The translations under genes were made by a program, and so were the position numbers. From Caldilineaceae bacterium bin34 (GTDB lineage: Bacteria; Chloroflexota; Anaerolineae; Caldilineales; Caldilineaceae): a stretch of DNA of 64,000 nucleotides. The notes below the pieces were generated by a model. That model did not search any database. It was not told where the DNA came from and saw only the letters and a list, made by a program, of their open reading frames with translations. Positions 33,024 to 42,615 of this stretch are shown here, in pieces. The stretch lies in assembly GCA_002238555.1 (NCBI GenBank), contig MPMO01000003.1, forward strand, positions 62,001 through 126,000. Reading direction: 5' to 3'. Each line of letters begins with the position of its first letter. Within the stretch, counting starts at the first letter, position 1.

Positions 33024-34111
33024 GCCCTATCTGGTGCTTGAGCCACTCTTCCATGAACCTGTCCAAATCCCCATCCAGCACCGCTCCGGTATTGCCGGTC
33101 TCCACCTGGGTGCGGAGGTCCTTTACCAAGTTGTATGGATGAAGGACATAGTTGCGAATCTGGGTGCCGAAATCGGCCTGGACGTTTTCGCCCTTGAGTC
33201 TGGCCCGTTCCCGATCAATCTTCTCCTGTTCCATGGCGTGCAGTTTGCCCCGCAGCACCTTGAGTGCCTGTTCCTTGTTTTGGGTCAGGCTCCTTTCGTT
33301 CTGGCAGGACACGACGATGCCGGTGGGTTTGTGCGTGATGCGGCAGGCCGTGTCGTTCTTCTGCATGTGCTGGCCGCCGGCACCGCTGCTGCGGAACGTG
33401 TCGATGTGGATGTCGGTCGGTTTGATGTCAATCTCGATGTCGGTGTCGAGGGACGGGATGACCTCCACCTTGGCGAAGCTGGTGTGCCTGCGGTTCCCGG
33501 CGTCAAACGGACTGATGCGTACGAGACGGTGGGTGCCGCGTTCGGCTTGCAGGTAGCCGTAGGCGTAGTCGCCCTTGACCTCCAGGGTCACACTCTTGAT
33601 CCCTGCCGCTTCCCCGTCCGTCCTGTCCACAATCGCGTGGTTGAAGGAACGGCGGTCGCACCAGCGGAGGTACATGCGCATTAGCATGTCGGCCCAATCC
33701 TGGGCTTCCGTGCCGCCCGCGCCGGCGTGGATGGAGACCAGGGCATCACCGGCATCGTATTGGCCTCCCAGCGACAGCAGGAACTCCTGGTGTTCGAAGG
33801 TGTCGCCTGCGCCGGCCAGTTCCTCGTCAAGTTCCGCCAGCAGTTCAGGATCGTCCTCGGCCAACTCGGCCAGTTCGATCACTTCAGTCACCTGTTGGCG
33901 CAGGCTGTCCCAACCCCCGACCGTCTTGCGCAGGCTGTCCAGTTCCCGCGACTTGACCCTTGCCTTGGCCTGGTCGTTCCAGAATCCGGGCAACGCGGCT
34001 TCCTGTTCCAGTTCGTCGATGCGCGCCTGCTTGCCGGGCAGGTCAAAGCCGCCCCCTGATCACATCGATGCGCGCTTGCAGGGCCTGGGCGCTGGCTGCT
34101 GTCTGGCTCAT
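33019..34111 (-). CDS. prfB: Peptide chain release factor 2, with programmed +1 frameshift
   Basis: The RF2 gene is in two frames. The first 22 codons (ATG 34111 to an in-frame TGA at 34045-34043) end in the classical site AGG GGG CGG CTT TGA C. A +1 shift at CTT-T joins GAC at 34044 to the main frame, giving a protein of 363 residues. The main frame carries the peptidyl-hydrolysis motif GAGGQHMQK, the stop-recognition motif SPF in VRISPFDAG, and the RF-1/2 domains. RF2 terminates at UGA and UAA. The frameshift lets RF2 autoregulate its own level by competing at its UGA. It lies 30 nt downstream of ftsY and upstream of tRNA-Ser. Confidence 0.96.
34042..34057 (-). other. RF2 programmed frameshift site
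   Basis: The SD-like AGGGGG (34057-34052), then CGG, then the shift codon CTT (34048-34046), then TGA and C. The 3 nt spacing between AGGGGG and CTT-TGA equals the well-studied E. coli prfB site. This is the reason no single frame encodes the whole protein. Confidence 0.95.
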
Positions 34112-34141
34112 GGAGGCGATGTCCGAAAGTGGGGGCAGCGA

Positions 34142-35086
34142 TCAGACCTGTTCGAACAGGCCGGCTGCAAAGGTCGCAGGATCAAATCGTAACAAATCAT
34201 CGAGGCCCTCGCCCACCCCGGCAAACCTTACCGGGACGCCGAGCGTGTCCCTGATGCCGATGACCGCTCCCCCCTTGCTGGATCCGTCCAACTTGGTTAC
34301 CACGATGCCCGTGACACCAGCCGCGGCCGTAAACTGGCGAGCCTGCTCCAACGCGTTCTGACCAGCGGTCGCATCCAGTACCAGGAGGACTTCGTGGGGC
34401 GCGCCGTGGACCTGTCGGTTGGCCACCTTGCGCATTTTCTGCAGTTCTCGCATGAGATTTTGGCGCGTGTGCAGCCGGCCTGCGGTGTCCACCAGGACCA
34501 TGTCCGCCTTCCGGCTTTCCTGGCTTGCCCTGATGGCGTCGTAGACCACAGCCCCCGGATCCGATCCCTGATGCTGCGCGATCAAATCCACCTCCGCCCG
34601 TTGGCACCAAATCCTCAACTGGTCGATCGCGGCGGCCCGGTAGGTATCCGCGGCGGCTACCACCACCCGCTTGCCCTGGTTGCGGTAGTAGTTGGCCAGC
34701 TTGCCGATGGTGGTGGTTTTGCCGGCCCCGTTGACGCCAATTACGAAAGCCACCGTGAGCAGGCGCGGACGCTCCAGTTCAAACGGTTCGGTGGAGGTCA
34801 TGCTGGTTTGAATCTGGCGCTGCAGGATGCGGTATGCATTCTCCGCGGACACATCCCGTTCCCGGGCCAGGGCGTCCCGCGTGTCGGCAATCAACCCCTC
34901 AGCCACGTGCAGGCCGGCGTCGCCCATCACCAGGTATTCTTCGATTTCCTCCCAGGTGTCCTCCGCGATGGTACCGGAGCGGAAGGCGGTCTTGATCCTG
35001 CTCAACCAGCCCTGGCGGGTCTTGGCCAGACTGGCATTGAGTCCGTCCCGGTCCTCATCGCGCGCTTTGCCAAACAGTGGAGACAG
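34142..35086 (-). CDS. ftsY: Signal recognition particle receptor FtsY, apparent CTG start
   Basis: The SRP-receptor GTPase has about 314 residues. NG-domain motifs are G1 [32 protein letters not shown] and [10 protein letters not shown]. It docks SRP-ribosome complexes at the membrane. The frame has no ATG or GTG before the N domain. The TTG at 35005 would cut off the first N-domain helix and has no ribosome site. CTG at 35086 is preceded 9 nt upstream by AAGGGAG and gives the typical N-terminus [10 protein letters not shown]...[10 protein letters not shown] therefore call CTG, a rare start codon, with an in-frame TAA just upstream bounding the choice. The acidic A domain of longer FtsY proteins is missing, which is common. 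Confidence 0.92.
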   Translation of the reverse strand: MSPLFGKARDEDRDGLNASLAKTRQGWLSRIKTAFRSGTIAEDTWEEIEEYLVMGDAGLHVAEGLIADTRDALARERDVSAENAYRILQRQIQTSMTSTEPFELERPRLLTVAFVIGVNGAGKTTTIGKLANYYRNQGKRVVVAAADTYRAAAIDQLRIWCQRAEVDLIAQHQGSDPGAVVYDAIRASQESRKADMVLVDTAGRLHTRQNLMRELQKMRKVANRQVHGAPHEVLLVLDATAGQNALEQARQFTAAAGVTGIVVTKLDGSSKGGAVIGIRDTLGVPVRFAGVGEGLDDLLRFDPATFAAGLFEQV

Positions 35087-35169
35087 GGTTTGTTTCTCCC
35101 TTTAGGAAACGGTGGCGCCTGGCCGGCATCGCTCCGGCAGGCAGTCGGGTGGGCCTTCAACCGCTCAAG

Positions 35170-35175
35170 TATAAT
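35170..35175 (+). promoter_or_regulatory. Possible -10 box upstream of thrC
   Basis: TATAAT in the divergent ftsY-thrC region, 135 nt before the thrC start. No good -35 at 16-18 nt is seen. The leader of about 130 nt shows no recognised riboswitch or attenuator. Confidence 0.3.
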
Positions 35176-35309
35176 CCGCGGCATGTCGACCAGGTCCGTG
35201 CTGCCACCGCAAACCCCGTCTGTCCGGTAGCGCCGTCGGCCGCCCGTGCCGGGTTGCGCATGTCTCTGCGGATGTCCTAGTGGTCCGCGTCCCATGAGGG
35301 AAAGTTGCC

Positions 35310-36425
35310 GTGTATGTCCATTGTCCCTCGAGCGGCTTCCACACCTCCGCCAATTCGTTTCCGTTGACCTGCCCGTCCACCGGCGGGCCCTTGGAGTTCA
35401 CGGACCTTACACATCTGTCGCGGGACCTGATCGACGAGGCGCTGCCCGGCCAATGGCGCTATTGGCCTTGGTTGTCGGCGCTGTTGCCCATCGAGAAATT
35501 CATCACGCTGGGCGAAGGCTGGACCCCATTGCTGGAAGAGGAGTGGCAGGGCCATCGGGTACTGTGGAAGATGGACTCCCACATGCCCACGGGCAGTTAC
35601 AAGGATCGCGGCGTCAGCGTGATGGTCAACTGGTTCAGGCATCACGGGTTCCGAACGGTCATGGACGATTCGAGCGGCAACGCCGGTGCCAGCCTGGCCT
35701 GCTATGCCGCCCGCGCCCGCCTCCAGTCGCGCATATTCGTGCCGGCCGATGCCCCGGCGCCCAAACGCAGTCAAATCGCAACCTACGGCGCCGAGTTGAT
35801 TGAGGTCGAAGGGCCCCGGCACTTGGCGGGTGCAGCGGCGGCCGCCGACCAGGACCAGGAAACGGGCTATGCCTCCCACGCCTTGCATCCCTGCTTCCTC
35901 CTGGGACAGATGACCGTCGCCTTCGAAATTTGGGAACAACTGGGCGGCAATGCACCGGACTGGCTGATTGGCCCGGTCGGCAACGGTGGCCTGTTGCTGG
36001 GAGCATGGCGGGGGTTCGAACTCCTGGTCGAATCGGGCCTGGCGGATCGGCTGCCCCGCCTCATGGTCGTCCAGGTCGCCAACTTCGACCCTCTTGCCCG
36101 GGCTTTCGAAGCCGATGCGGTCAGTGTCAAGCCGGCACAACGGGCACCTTCCCGCTCAGTCGCAGACGGGATTTCCATCATCAACCCGGCCCGTGGCGAC
36201 AGTGTCCTGCAGGCGGTGTACCGGTCCAACGGAACCGTCAAGGTGGTGAACGACCGCGAAGTCCTTGAGGCGCGGGCCAAGATGGCGAGCCGCGGCATAT
36301 TCGTCGAAAACACGAGCGCGACGACGTGTGCCGCCTACGCCGGCCATGCCTCCGACTTCGAACCCGGAGCCACCGTGGTGGGCATCCTCAGTGGATCGGG
36401 CCTGAAAAATGCGCCTGCGACGTAA
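35310..36425 (+). CDS. thrC: Threonine synthase-like PLP enzyme
   Basis: The 371-residue fold-type II PLP enzyme has TLGEGWTPLL, the Schiff-base lysine in MPTGSYKDRG, the SSGNAGASLACYAA phosphate-binding region, PVGNGGLLLG, and the C-terminal serine in GILSGSGLK. Threonine synthase converts O-phosphohomoserine to threonine. The N-terminus resembles the zinc-ribbon leader of this family, but the second cysteine of each knuckle is gone (HCPSSG and TCPSTGGPL), so metal binding is doubtful. It starts with GTG 35310, with GAGGGA about 9 nt upstream. It converges on smc with an 11 nt gap. Confidence 0.87.
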   Translation: MYVHCPSSGFHTSANSFPLTCPSTGGPLEFTDLTHLSRDLIDEALPGQWRYWPWLSALLPIEKFITLGEGWTPLLEEEWQGHRVLWKMDSHMPTGSYKDRGVSVMVNWFRHHGFRTVMDDSSGNAGASLACYAARARLQSRIFVPADAPAPKRSQIATYGAELIEVEGPRHLAGAAAAADQDQETGYASHALHPCFLLGQMTVAFEIWEQLGGNAPDWLIGPVGNGGLLLGAWRGFELLVESGLADRLPRLMVVQVANFDPLARAFEADAVSVKPAQRAPSRSVADGISIINPARGDSVLQAVYRSNGTVKVVNDREVLEARAKMASRGIFVENTSATTCAAYAGHASDFEPGATVVGILSGSGLKNAPAT

Positions 36426-36436
36426 GGCGGCCCAAG

Positions 36437-39400
36437 TCAGTGTGGTTCCGTCAAGGGTTCCGAGCGCTCCATCCGCATGCTCAGGGTCTGACTGGTACCG
36501 TCCGCAGCCAGTGTCACACCGTAGACGGCATCGGCGTACTGCAACATTTTTTGGTTGTGGGTAATCACCAGGAACTGGGTGACGTCCGCCAGCTCTCGCA
36601 GGACTTCCCCCACGCGGTCGATGTTGGCCTCGTCCAAGGGAGCATCCACCTCGTCCAGGACACAAAACGGAGGCTGGTGAAAGCTGAGGATGGCACACGT
36701 TAGTGCCACGGCCGTCAGCGCCTTTTCGCCTCCCGACAAGGCGAACGTCGGTTGCACCGGCCTACCCGGCAGCTGCACGAACAGGTGGACTCCGGGCACA
36801 ACATCGGGTAGGGGTTCGGCAAATTCCAGCCAGGCCCTGCCGCCGCCGAACAGTCGCCCGAAATAGGCGGTGAAGCCCTGATTGATTCGATCGAAGGCGG
36901 CCAGGGTCTTCGTTTCGAGGTCCTGGTCAATGCCTTCGGCGATCGCCAGCAGCCTGTTCTCCGATTCCTCCAAATCCGCCAGCTGTTCGGCCAACAGGTC
37001 CAGGCGCGCCTGCTGCCGCTTGAACGCGAGGTAGATGTCCTGGTCGACGGTTCCGCACCGGAGAATGCGCTGTCGCAGTCCCTTGCGTTCCGGAAGGTCC
37101 TCCCGCGGCTGCCAGGTCCCGGCTGCAACCGAGGCCCGGCAGCGCGCCAACCGCTCCCGAGCCTGGAGCTCGTCCGCCTCGGGCAGCGTCTCGCCCCGCA
37201 CCAATGCCAGGTCATCCGCCAACATTGCCGGCAGCGCGGCCTGTTCGGTTCTGGCAATGTCCCGCTCCATCTCCAGTCGTGCCAGGCGGGTCTGCACCGC
37301 GTTCAGATCCGTGTTCAGGCGCTGCCGTACCTCGTCCAAATCCCTCTGCCGGTCCAGGAAAATCCGGGTGGCGTTCCCAAGCTGTTCAAGGCGCGCCATC
37401 TCCCTCGCAAGGAGGTCGGACCGGTCCGTCTGCTGGTCTGCCAGAATCCGGACTTCCTGCTCCAGTTGCGCAGTTTGGACTTGAAGTGACTCCAGGCTTG
37501 CCACCACGTGCCCTGCCTCCCCCTGCGCGGCGCCTTCCGCGGCCGTCGCCCGGCGTACCTGCTCTGCAACCTTCTGGACGGTAATTTCAGTCTCGTGGAG
37601 ATCCTGACGGGCCTCAGCCAACTTGGAAGACGTGTCCTGCGCATCCGCTTGATCGGCATCCGTTCGCAACTGCGCCAGCCTGGTCTCCAGTTCTGACCGC
37701 CGGCCTTGCAACTCGCGCTCGCTGTCCTGATGCGTCCGCATCCGTTTGTTGAGATCGTCAACGGCCTGCCGCAATTGGCCCGACTCCCGCTCCGTCGCCT
37801 CCTGTTCAGCCTGCAGGCCGCGTAGCTCGGTTGTCAGGTCGCGGATGCGCCGTCTGGCATGTTCCTTGGCGGCTTCGGCCGTCTCCAGTACATGCTGCAT
37901 GTCGGCTGCGTGCTGTGCAGCTTCGTCCACCTCGCGGCGAGCGTGATCCGTCCGCGCGCACGCTTCGGACAGCCGGAGTTCGATCTGGGCTTCCGCCTCC
38001 CGGTCCGCCTCGTCCCCGTGCACCATGGACAGGAGGCGATCCGCCGCTTCCTCCTCCGTTGTAGGGGTGCCGACCACACCCGGAGCCCTGAACAGGCATC
38101 CGTCCCTGGTGGCAATCTGCCATGCCTGGCCGGGTTCGAGTTCCTCCCACAGGCGATTGGCGGTCTCGAGGTTCTCAACCACCCAACAGTGTCCCAGCAG
38201 CGCCCGCACCACGGGCCGCAACTCGCTGCCGCAATGTACCAGTTCGCTTGCCACGCCGGCGCCCTCACGCCTGTCCGGAACCGGCCAGGATGCCGGCACA
38301 CGGTCGATTGCCGCGACCATGACGCCAAGGTGGCCATCAGTGTTCGGTGGCAGAAGCTGCAGGGCACCGTTCCAGTGCCGTGCCACGAGACACTGCGCCC
38401 AGGGCCCCAGACATGCGGCCACGGCTGCTCTCCATGCGGGCTGTACATCCAGAAGGGCCCCGAGCAGGCCTATGGTGTCGAGGGAATCGGCCTGTGCCTG
38501 CGAAAGGTTGAAATCCCGAATGCGGGCGTCCAGGTATTCGGCGCGCAGCTGTCGGCGAACCCGGGCTTCAATCTGCCGACGCTCCAAGTCCTGTTGCAGA
38601 GCCAATGCCGCCGCGGAGGTGTTGCGGAGGTCCAACTCGTTGAATTCCGCCCGTTCAAGTCGCTCCCGCAACTCTATCAGTTCCATCTCGACTGCATCGC
38701 CCTGTGTGCGTTCGCCGGCCAGGGCCTCGGTACCTGCCTTCTCCGCCGCCCCCACCTCCTCCAAGGCTTTCCGATTGGCCTCCAGCCGATCCTCCAGTCG
38801 CTGCCTGTCAAGGTCTGCTTTCAGGTGTCGTTCGGCATGGCGGCGCGCCGTACGTTCCAGTTCCCCAAGGGTTCGGTGTATGGTTTCCAGTTCCTGGTGC
38901 AGGTTTTGTTGGGTTGCCCGATGAAGGTCGTGGGCAGTCTGCAATTCCTTCACTGCTGCTTCCTGCCGGGCATGGACCGTCTTCAGTTCGGCCAGTTCCG
39001 TCTCCGCGCGTCTCGTTTCCAATCCGGCTTCGGCAACCTCGTCGACGAGTTCCTTTTGTCGCCGTTCGCGATCCTGGCGCAACCCTTTGAGCTGGGTCAG
39101 GCGTTCCCTGAGAATCGCGTCAAGCTTCAGGACTTCGGCCTGCGCGGCCTGTGCTTCCTGCGCCTTCCGTTGTTGGAGGGCCAGTTCCGCGGCCGCGTTC
39201 CGATGGTCGTCCTGTAGCCGCCTGGATCGTTGGTGGTTGTCTTCCAGTCGCGCCTCCAGGGACTGCACCTGTTGTTCGGTCCCAACGACCGCCTGGCTCA
39301 GGGATTCAACTTTCCGATCCCGCTGCATGACCATCGCACAGTACCAGTCGTCGAGGCTGGCCGACATCTGTTCCGCCAACGCGTTGCGTCGGGTCACGGT

Positions 39401-40030
39401 GCGCGCCTGGCGCGCCAGGTGTTCGATCGATACTTCGAGGTCCCTCGCTTCCCTGCGCACTGGGGCAAGGCGCGCCCGCACACTCGCCAGCCTGCGTTCG
39501 GACGCTTGCTTGCGCAGCTTGATACCGTAGACTCCGGCCGCTTCCTCGATGGCTTGGCGCCTGCGCAACGGATCCGCGTCGAGCAGTGCATCCGCATGGC
39601 CCTGCCTAATTAGGCTGAAGGTGCGCTGCGACAATCCATAGGGTGCCAGCAATTCCCGGATCTGCCGCAACAGGACCCGTTGTCCGTTCAGTTGGTACTC
39701 GCTGTCGCCGTCTCGGTGTCCCGTGCGTCGAACCGTGAGCTCCGAGATTTCGGTCGGCAGAATGTCGGCCGCCTCGTCGACCCGGATTTCCACTTCCGCC
39801 AGATTGCGCGACGGCGCGCCGTTGAGGGAGCGGTGGATCAGGTCCGCTGCACGCTTGATGCGCAGGGCGGTGGGGGCCTGTTCCCCCAGGACCCAGGCCA
39901 ACCCGTCCACGACATTGCTCTTGCCGCTGCCGTTGGGGCCGACCAGCACCGTGATCCCGGCCGACAGCCGGATTTCCGTTTGGCGCCCGAAGGTCTTGAA
40001 CCCTTGGAGCAGAATGGATTTCAATTTCAT
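36437..40030 (-). CDS. smc: Chromosome segregation protein SMC
   Basis: At 1197 residues this is full length for bacterial SMC. The N-terminal head has the Walker A GPNGSGKSN near residue 32 and the Q-loop region. A long coiled coil (about 165-500), a hinge (about 505-650, containing IGLLGALLDV) and a returning coiled coil follow. The C-terminal head has the ABC signature FALSGGEKALTAVAL and Walker B FCVLDEVDAPLDEAN near residue 1120. SMC with ScpA/B compacts and segregates chromosomes. No frameshift is seen across 3.6 kb. It is preceded by a 113 nt gap to the nearest opposite-end sequence and then another minus-strand gene upstream. Confidence 0.97.
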   Translation of the reverse strand: MKLKSILLQGFKTFGRQTEIRLSAGITVLVGPNGSGKSNVVDGLAWVLGEQAPTALRIKRAADLIHRSLNGAPSRNLAEVEIRVDEAADILPTEISELTVRRTGHRDGDSEYQLNGQRVLLRQIRELLAPYGLSQRTFSLIRQGHADALLDADPLRRRQAIEEAAGVYGIKLRKQASERRLASVRARLAPVRREARDLEVSIEHLARQARTVTRRNALAEQMSASLDDWYCAMVMQRDRKVESLSQAVVGTEQQVQSLEARLEDNHQRSRRLQDDHRNAAAELALQQRKAQEAQAAQAEVLKLDAILRERLTQLKGLRQDRERRQKELVDEVAEAGLETRRAETELAELKTVHARQEAAVKELQTAHDLHRATQQNLHQELETIHRTLGELERTARRHAERHLKADLDRQRLEDRLEANRKALEEVGAAEKAGTEALAGERTQGDAVEMELIELRERLERAEFNELDLRNTSAAALALQQDLERRQIEARVRRQLRAEYLDARIRDFNLSQAQADSLDTIGLLGALLDVQPAWRAAVAACLGPWAQCLVARHWNGALQLLPPNTDGHLGVMVAAIDRVPASWPVPDRREGAGVASELVHCGSELRPVVRALLGHCWVVENLETANRLWEELEPGQAWQIATRDGCLFRAPGVVGTPTTEEEAADRLLSMVHGDEADREAEAQIELRLSEACARTDHARREVDEAAQHAADMQHVLETAEAAKEHARRRIRDLTTELRGLQAEQEATERESGQLRQAVDDLNKRMRTHQDSERELQGRRSELETRLAQLRTDADQADAQDTSSKLAEARQDLHETEITVQKVAEQVRRATAAEGAAQGEAGHVVASLESLQVQTAQLEQEVRILADQQTDRSDLLAREMARLEQLGNATRIFLDRQRDLDEVRQRLNTDLNAVQTRLARLEMERDIARTEQAALPAMLADDLALVRGETLPEADELQARERLARCRASVAAGTWQPREDLPERKGLRQRILRCGTVDQDIYLAFKRQQARLDLLAEQLADLEESENRLLAIAEGIDQDLETKTLAAFDRINQGFTAYFGRLFGGGRAWLEFAEPLPDVVPGVHLFVQLPGRPVQPTFALSGGEKALTAVALTCAILSFHQPPFCVLDEVDAPLDEANIDRVGEVLRELADVTQFLVITHNQKMLQYADAVYGVTLAADGTSQTLSMRMERSEPLTEPH

Positions 40031-40196
40031 TCGCTTGCCAGGCGCATTTTCGAATCCAGCAAGCTGCCAACCATGGACACAGACCGGTCCGGTTGCACCC
40101 GCGACAGCTCCTGCAGCCCATCATAGCGATTCGGGTCCGACATCCGTTTCGAATGCCGTAACCAACAACCGTCGGGGCCGTGATTGGGGAACCGCT

Positions 40197-40916
40197 TCAT
40201 GTTGCCGTCAACAACCACAGAATCAACCCGCCGACCATGGCCAAACCGCTGGCTCCCAGCAGCGGCTTGCGTACCGGCAAGTCCTCCGCAGGCTCACGGC
40301 CGCGCTTCCATGCAACTCGGGCAAACACCGGATGCGCCATCATTGAGCCCAACAGGAGAAGTGCGGGACCGGAACGCACGTTGGCAACTGCCAAGGAAAA
40401 CGCGGTGCCGGCTTGCGGTCCGGCAACGTCCGCGCTGAGGACAGCCCACGCCAGGGCGGCCCGGTTGGCTTGCTCAACCATCACAAAGGTTCCGGTCAGG
40501 CCTCCGGTCAACAAGCTGCCAAGAGTAAGGAGAAGCGAGTTGAGCAGCAAGCCCACCGCCTCGCCATCGGGCCCGAAACCGAAATTGGGCTCGAGGCCGG
40601 CATGGAACCGTTGGAGCCAAAGCCCGCGCAGGTCAAAGCCGCCCGGCACTGCGTTCAGAACCGCAGCAGGCCCGATCCAGGCGGCTGCCCTGATGGTCGC
40701 GGCCTGCACCGCCAGCCACAAAACAGTCACTGCTGCCTGTTGGCCGACCCCGCCGGATAGAATCGCGGTCGCAGACACGGCGGTCAAGCCAATGACCTGC
40801 AACGACACCATCAGCCAGGAAACTCCCATCAGGGCGGGCCACAGCGTGGTGAGGCAGGCGAAGAAACCGGCAATCAAGTAAAATGCCGGGTCCGATGCGG
40901 GTTTGTATCGGGTCAT
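40197..40916 (-). CDS. Polytopic membrane protein of unknown function
   Basis: The 239-residue protein has about six hydrophobic helices (for example AFYLIAGFFACLTTLW, VSLQVIGLTAVSATAILSG, LLLNSLLLTLGSLLTGGLTG). The arrangement vaguely recalls Yip1-like membrane proteins, but no signature is present. ATG 40916 is chosen because the upstream extension is Arg-rich and outside any plausible domain. It lies 166 nt upstream of smc and is divergent from the next membrane-protein gene 66 nt away. Confidence 0.62.
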   Translation of the reverse strand: MTRYKPASDPAFYLIAGFFACLTTLWPALMGVSWLMVSLQVIGLTAVSATAILSGGVGQQAAVTVLWLAVQAATIRAAAWIGPAAVLNAVPGGFDLRGLWLQRFHAGLEPNFGFGPDGEAVGLLLNSLLLTLGSLLTGGLTGTFVMVEQANRAALAWAVLSADVAGPQAGTAFSLAVANVRSGPALLLLGSMMAHPVFARVAWKRGREPAEDLPVRKPLLGASGLAMVGGLILWLLTAT

Positions 40917-40982
40917 CAACCGAGCTGCAGAAGGCGGTAGCCGACGGCCGCCACAGGTCGGCCGTCTTCGCTGCCGCCGCAT

Positions 40983-41579
40983 ATGGCGGGCGTCTGGATC
41001 ATGTTTGAGTTGTTCAGTCCCTTCTTCCTTTGGCGCACCTCATTGGCCGAGGTTAGCAGCATGGCGCCGCCATTGGAGTATGCCCTCCTGATGCTGGCAG
41101 TCGTGGTGCTGGCAGAGGTTTTGGTGCGGAGCGCGGAGCAGTTCATGCGGACACTTACCGGTCGGTGCCTGTTCCGATTTCAACTGGCGGCCGGGGCATT
41201 GACCGCCACCGCCTATCTGGGTGCCGGGGGCGTCGTTTACACATTGCTAACGACGGTCTACGGGGTTCATGTCGAGTTCTCTCGATTCCTGCCCCTGTTC
41301 ATCATGGCGGGCCTGCCCCGGATCTTGATCATTTATCGGCTCCTACCCTATTTGGGACGCACATTCGGAGTGCTGCTCAACATCTGGACCGCCGGATTGC
41401 TGTGGCGCGTGCTCGATGTCGGATACGCGCTGGATGCCTGGCAGAAAGCCATGACCTGTCTTCTGGCCCTCGCGGTGTTTTTCCTGGTACAGCGCCTCAT
41501 TCCCAAGGCCGCTGCCTCTGACACCGGAGACTCCGTAATGCCCGCAGTGGATCCCCGCTTCGCCCACAGCAGTGGATAG
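40983..41579 (+). CDS. Polytopic membrane protein of unknown function
   Basis: The 198-residue protein has four to five helices (EYALLMLAVVVLAEVLV, LAAGALTATAYLGAGGVVYTLL, MTCLLALAVFFLVQRLI). It may be distantly related in layout to its divergent neighbour. No motif is recognised. It ends 9 nt before the hydrolase-like gene, so the two are probably co-transcribed. ATG 40983 is used; ATG 41001 is an alternative. Confidence 0.62.
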   Translation: MAGVWIMFELFSPFFLWRTSLAEVSSMAPPLEYALLMLAVVVLAEVLVRSAEQFMRTLTGRCLFRFQLAAGALTATAYLGAGGVVYTLLTTVYGVHVEFSRFLPLFIMAGLPRILIIYRLLPYLGRTFGVLLNIWTAGLLWRVLDVGYALDAWQKAMTCLLALAVFFLVQRLIPKAAASDTGDSVMPAVDPRFAHSSG

Positions 41580-41588
41580 GGGGATGCC

Positions 41589-42587
41589 ATGCCCAGCGTT
41601 GCCAATGTCCACTTGGACGCGGCCTTTTGGATTTGGGGGTGCGTGCTGACGGTGTTCCTGGGATTTGCCATTTACCCGATCCTGACACTGGGACCCTACA
41701 TACGCGCCGGTTGCCGGACCAAAATCCATCGCAATCGCATCCCACCGGACAACAAGGTTCGGCAACCCAATCCCAATGGCGACGCCTTCGTACTGTTCCT
41801 GTCCGGTGTGGGCCGGGTTTCGGCCCTGACCATGAGCCGCCGGGAACAGGGCATCCTGCACCGGCTGGCGGAGCTGTGCGGCGGTGCCGTCCTGTTGGAC
41901 GATGTCTTCGCGTACTCGATCAACAACCTGCCGCTGGTGTCCAACCGCAAACTCAGTCCGATGTGGCGGTGGGCCCTGCGCCAAAAGCTGAAGAAACGGT
42001 TGCACAATTCGACCCTCGGATACCTTATCAACCTGCGCAACATCCTGCACATCCTGATTTCCGCCGACAGCCGGTACGCTATGGTATACAACCGCGGTTG
42101 TGCCCACGTTATCACCGATCATCTGCAACAGTACGGCTATGACCTCGCCCAGCCCAAGCCCTTGGTGATCGTCTCCTACAGTGGGGCGGGCCAAATCGCC
42201 GCCGGCGCAGTCCAACACCTGTCGGACGAGTACCGATTGCCGGTGTACGTCTTGATGCTGGCTTGCTTCTTCACCGGTTCGGGCGTCGATCGCGCCAGCC
42301 ATGTCTGGGAATTCATCGGCTCGGCGGACCAGGCCTATCGGTTTTGTCTGTTGTTTTCCCCCAGTCGATGGCTGATTCCGCGGCTGTCCCTTTGGCGGCG
42401 GCTGACCGTTGCCGGACGGACCACCAGGATTGACATGGGTGCCATGAAACATACCGGACGCGGCGGCTATCTGGACCGCAACAGCGTCACACCCGAAGGC
42501 GTACCGTTCATCGATGCCACCGCCCGGGCGATGGCGGACGTGATCAACAGGATCAGGACCGGCTCCGAGTTCCGCAAGGAGGCATGA
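41589..42587 (+). CDS. Membrane-anchored alpha/beta-hydrolase-like protein, unknown function
   Basis: The 332-residue protein has one N-terminal membrane helix (WIWGCVLTVFLGFAIYPIL) and a soluble domain. FVLFLSGVGR and the IVSYSGAGQIAAGA segment could be a beta-strand followed by a nucleophile elbow (Ser in Y-S-G), as in alpha/beta hydrolases, but a catalytic triad cannot be confirmed by eye. The central region (HLQQYGYDLAQPKPLVIV) fits a Rossmann-like sandwich. It overlaps the likely 5' end of gltX and sits directly after a membrane-protein gene. I would treat it as a conserved unknown. Confidence 0.6.
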   Translation: MPSVANVHLDAAFWIWGCVLTVFLGFAIYPILTLGPYIRAGCRTKIHRNRIPPDNKVRQPNPNGDAFVLFLSGVGRVSALTMSRREQGILHRLAELCGGAVLLDDVFAYSINNLPLVSNRKLSPMWRWALRQKLKKRLHNSTLGYLINLRNILHILISADSRYAMVYNRGCAHVITDHLQQYGYDLAQPKPLVIVSYSGAGQIAAGAVQHLSDEYRLPVYVLMLACFFTGSGVDRASHVWEFIGSADQAYRFCLLFSPSRWLIPRLSLWRRLTVAGRTTRIDMGAMKHTGRGGYLDRNSVTPEGVPFIDATARAMADVINRIRTGSEFRKEA

Positions 42588-42615
42588 CATCACCACACCC
42601 GACGCACGGCATGCC

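Noticed and set aside
35100..35309. Possible small RNA or riboswitch in the ftsY-thrC gap
   Set aside because: I looked for the SRP RNA core and known riboswitch cores and found none; only a -10-like box is visible.
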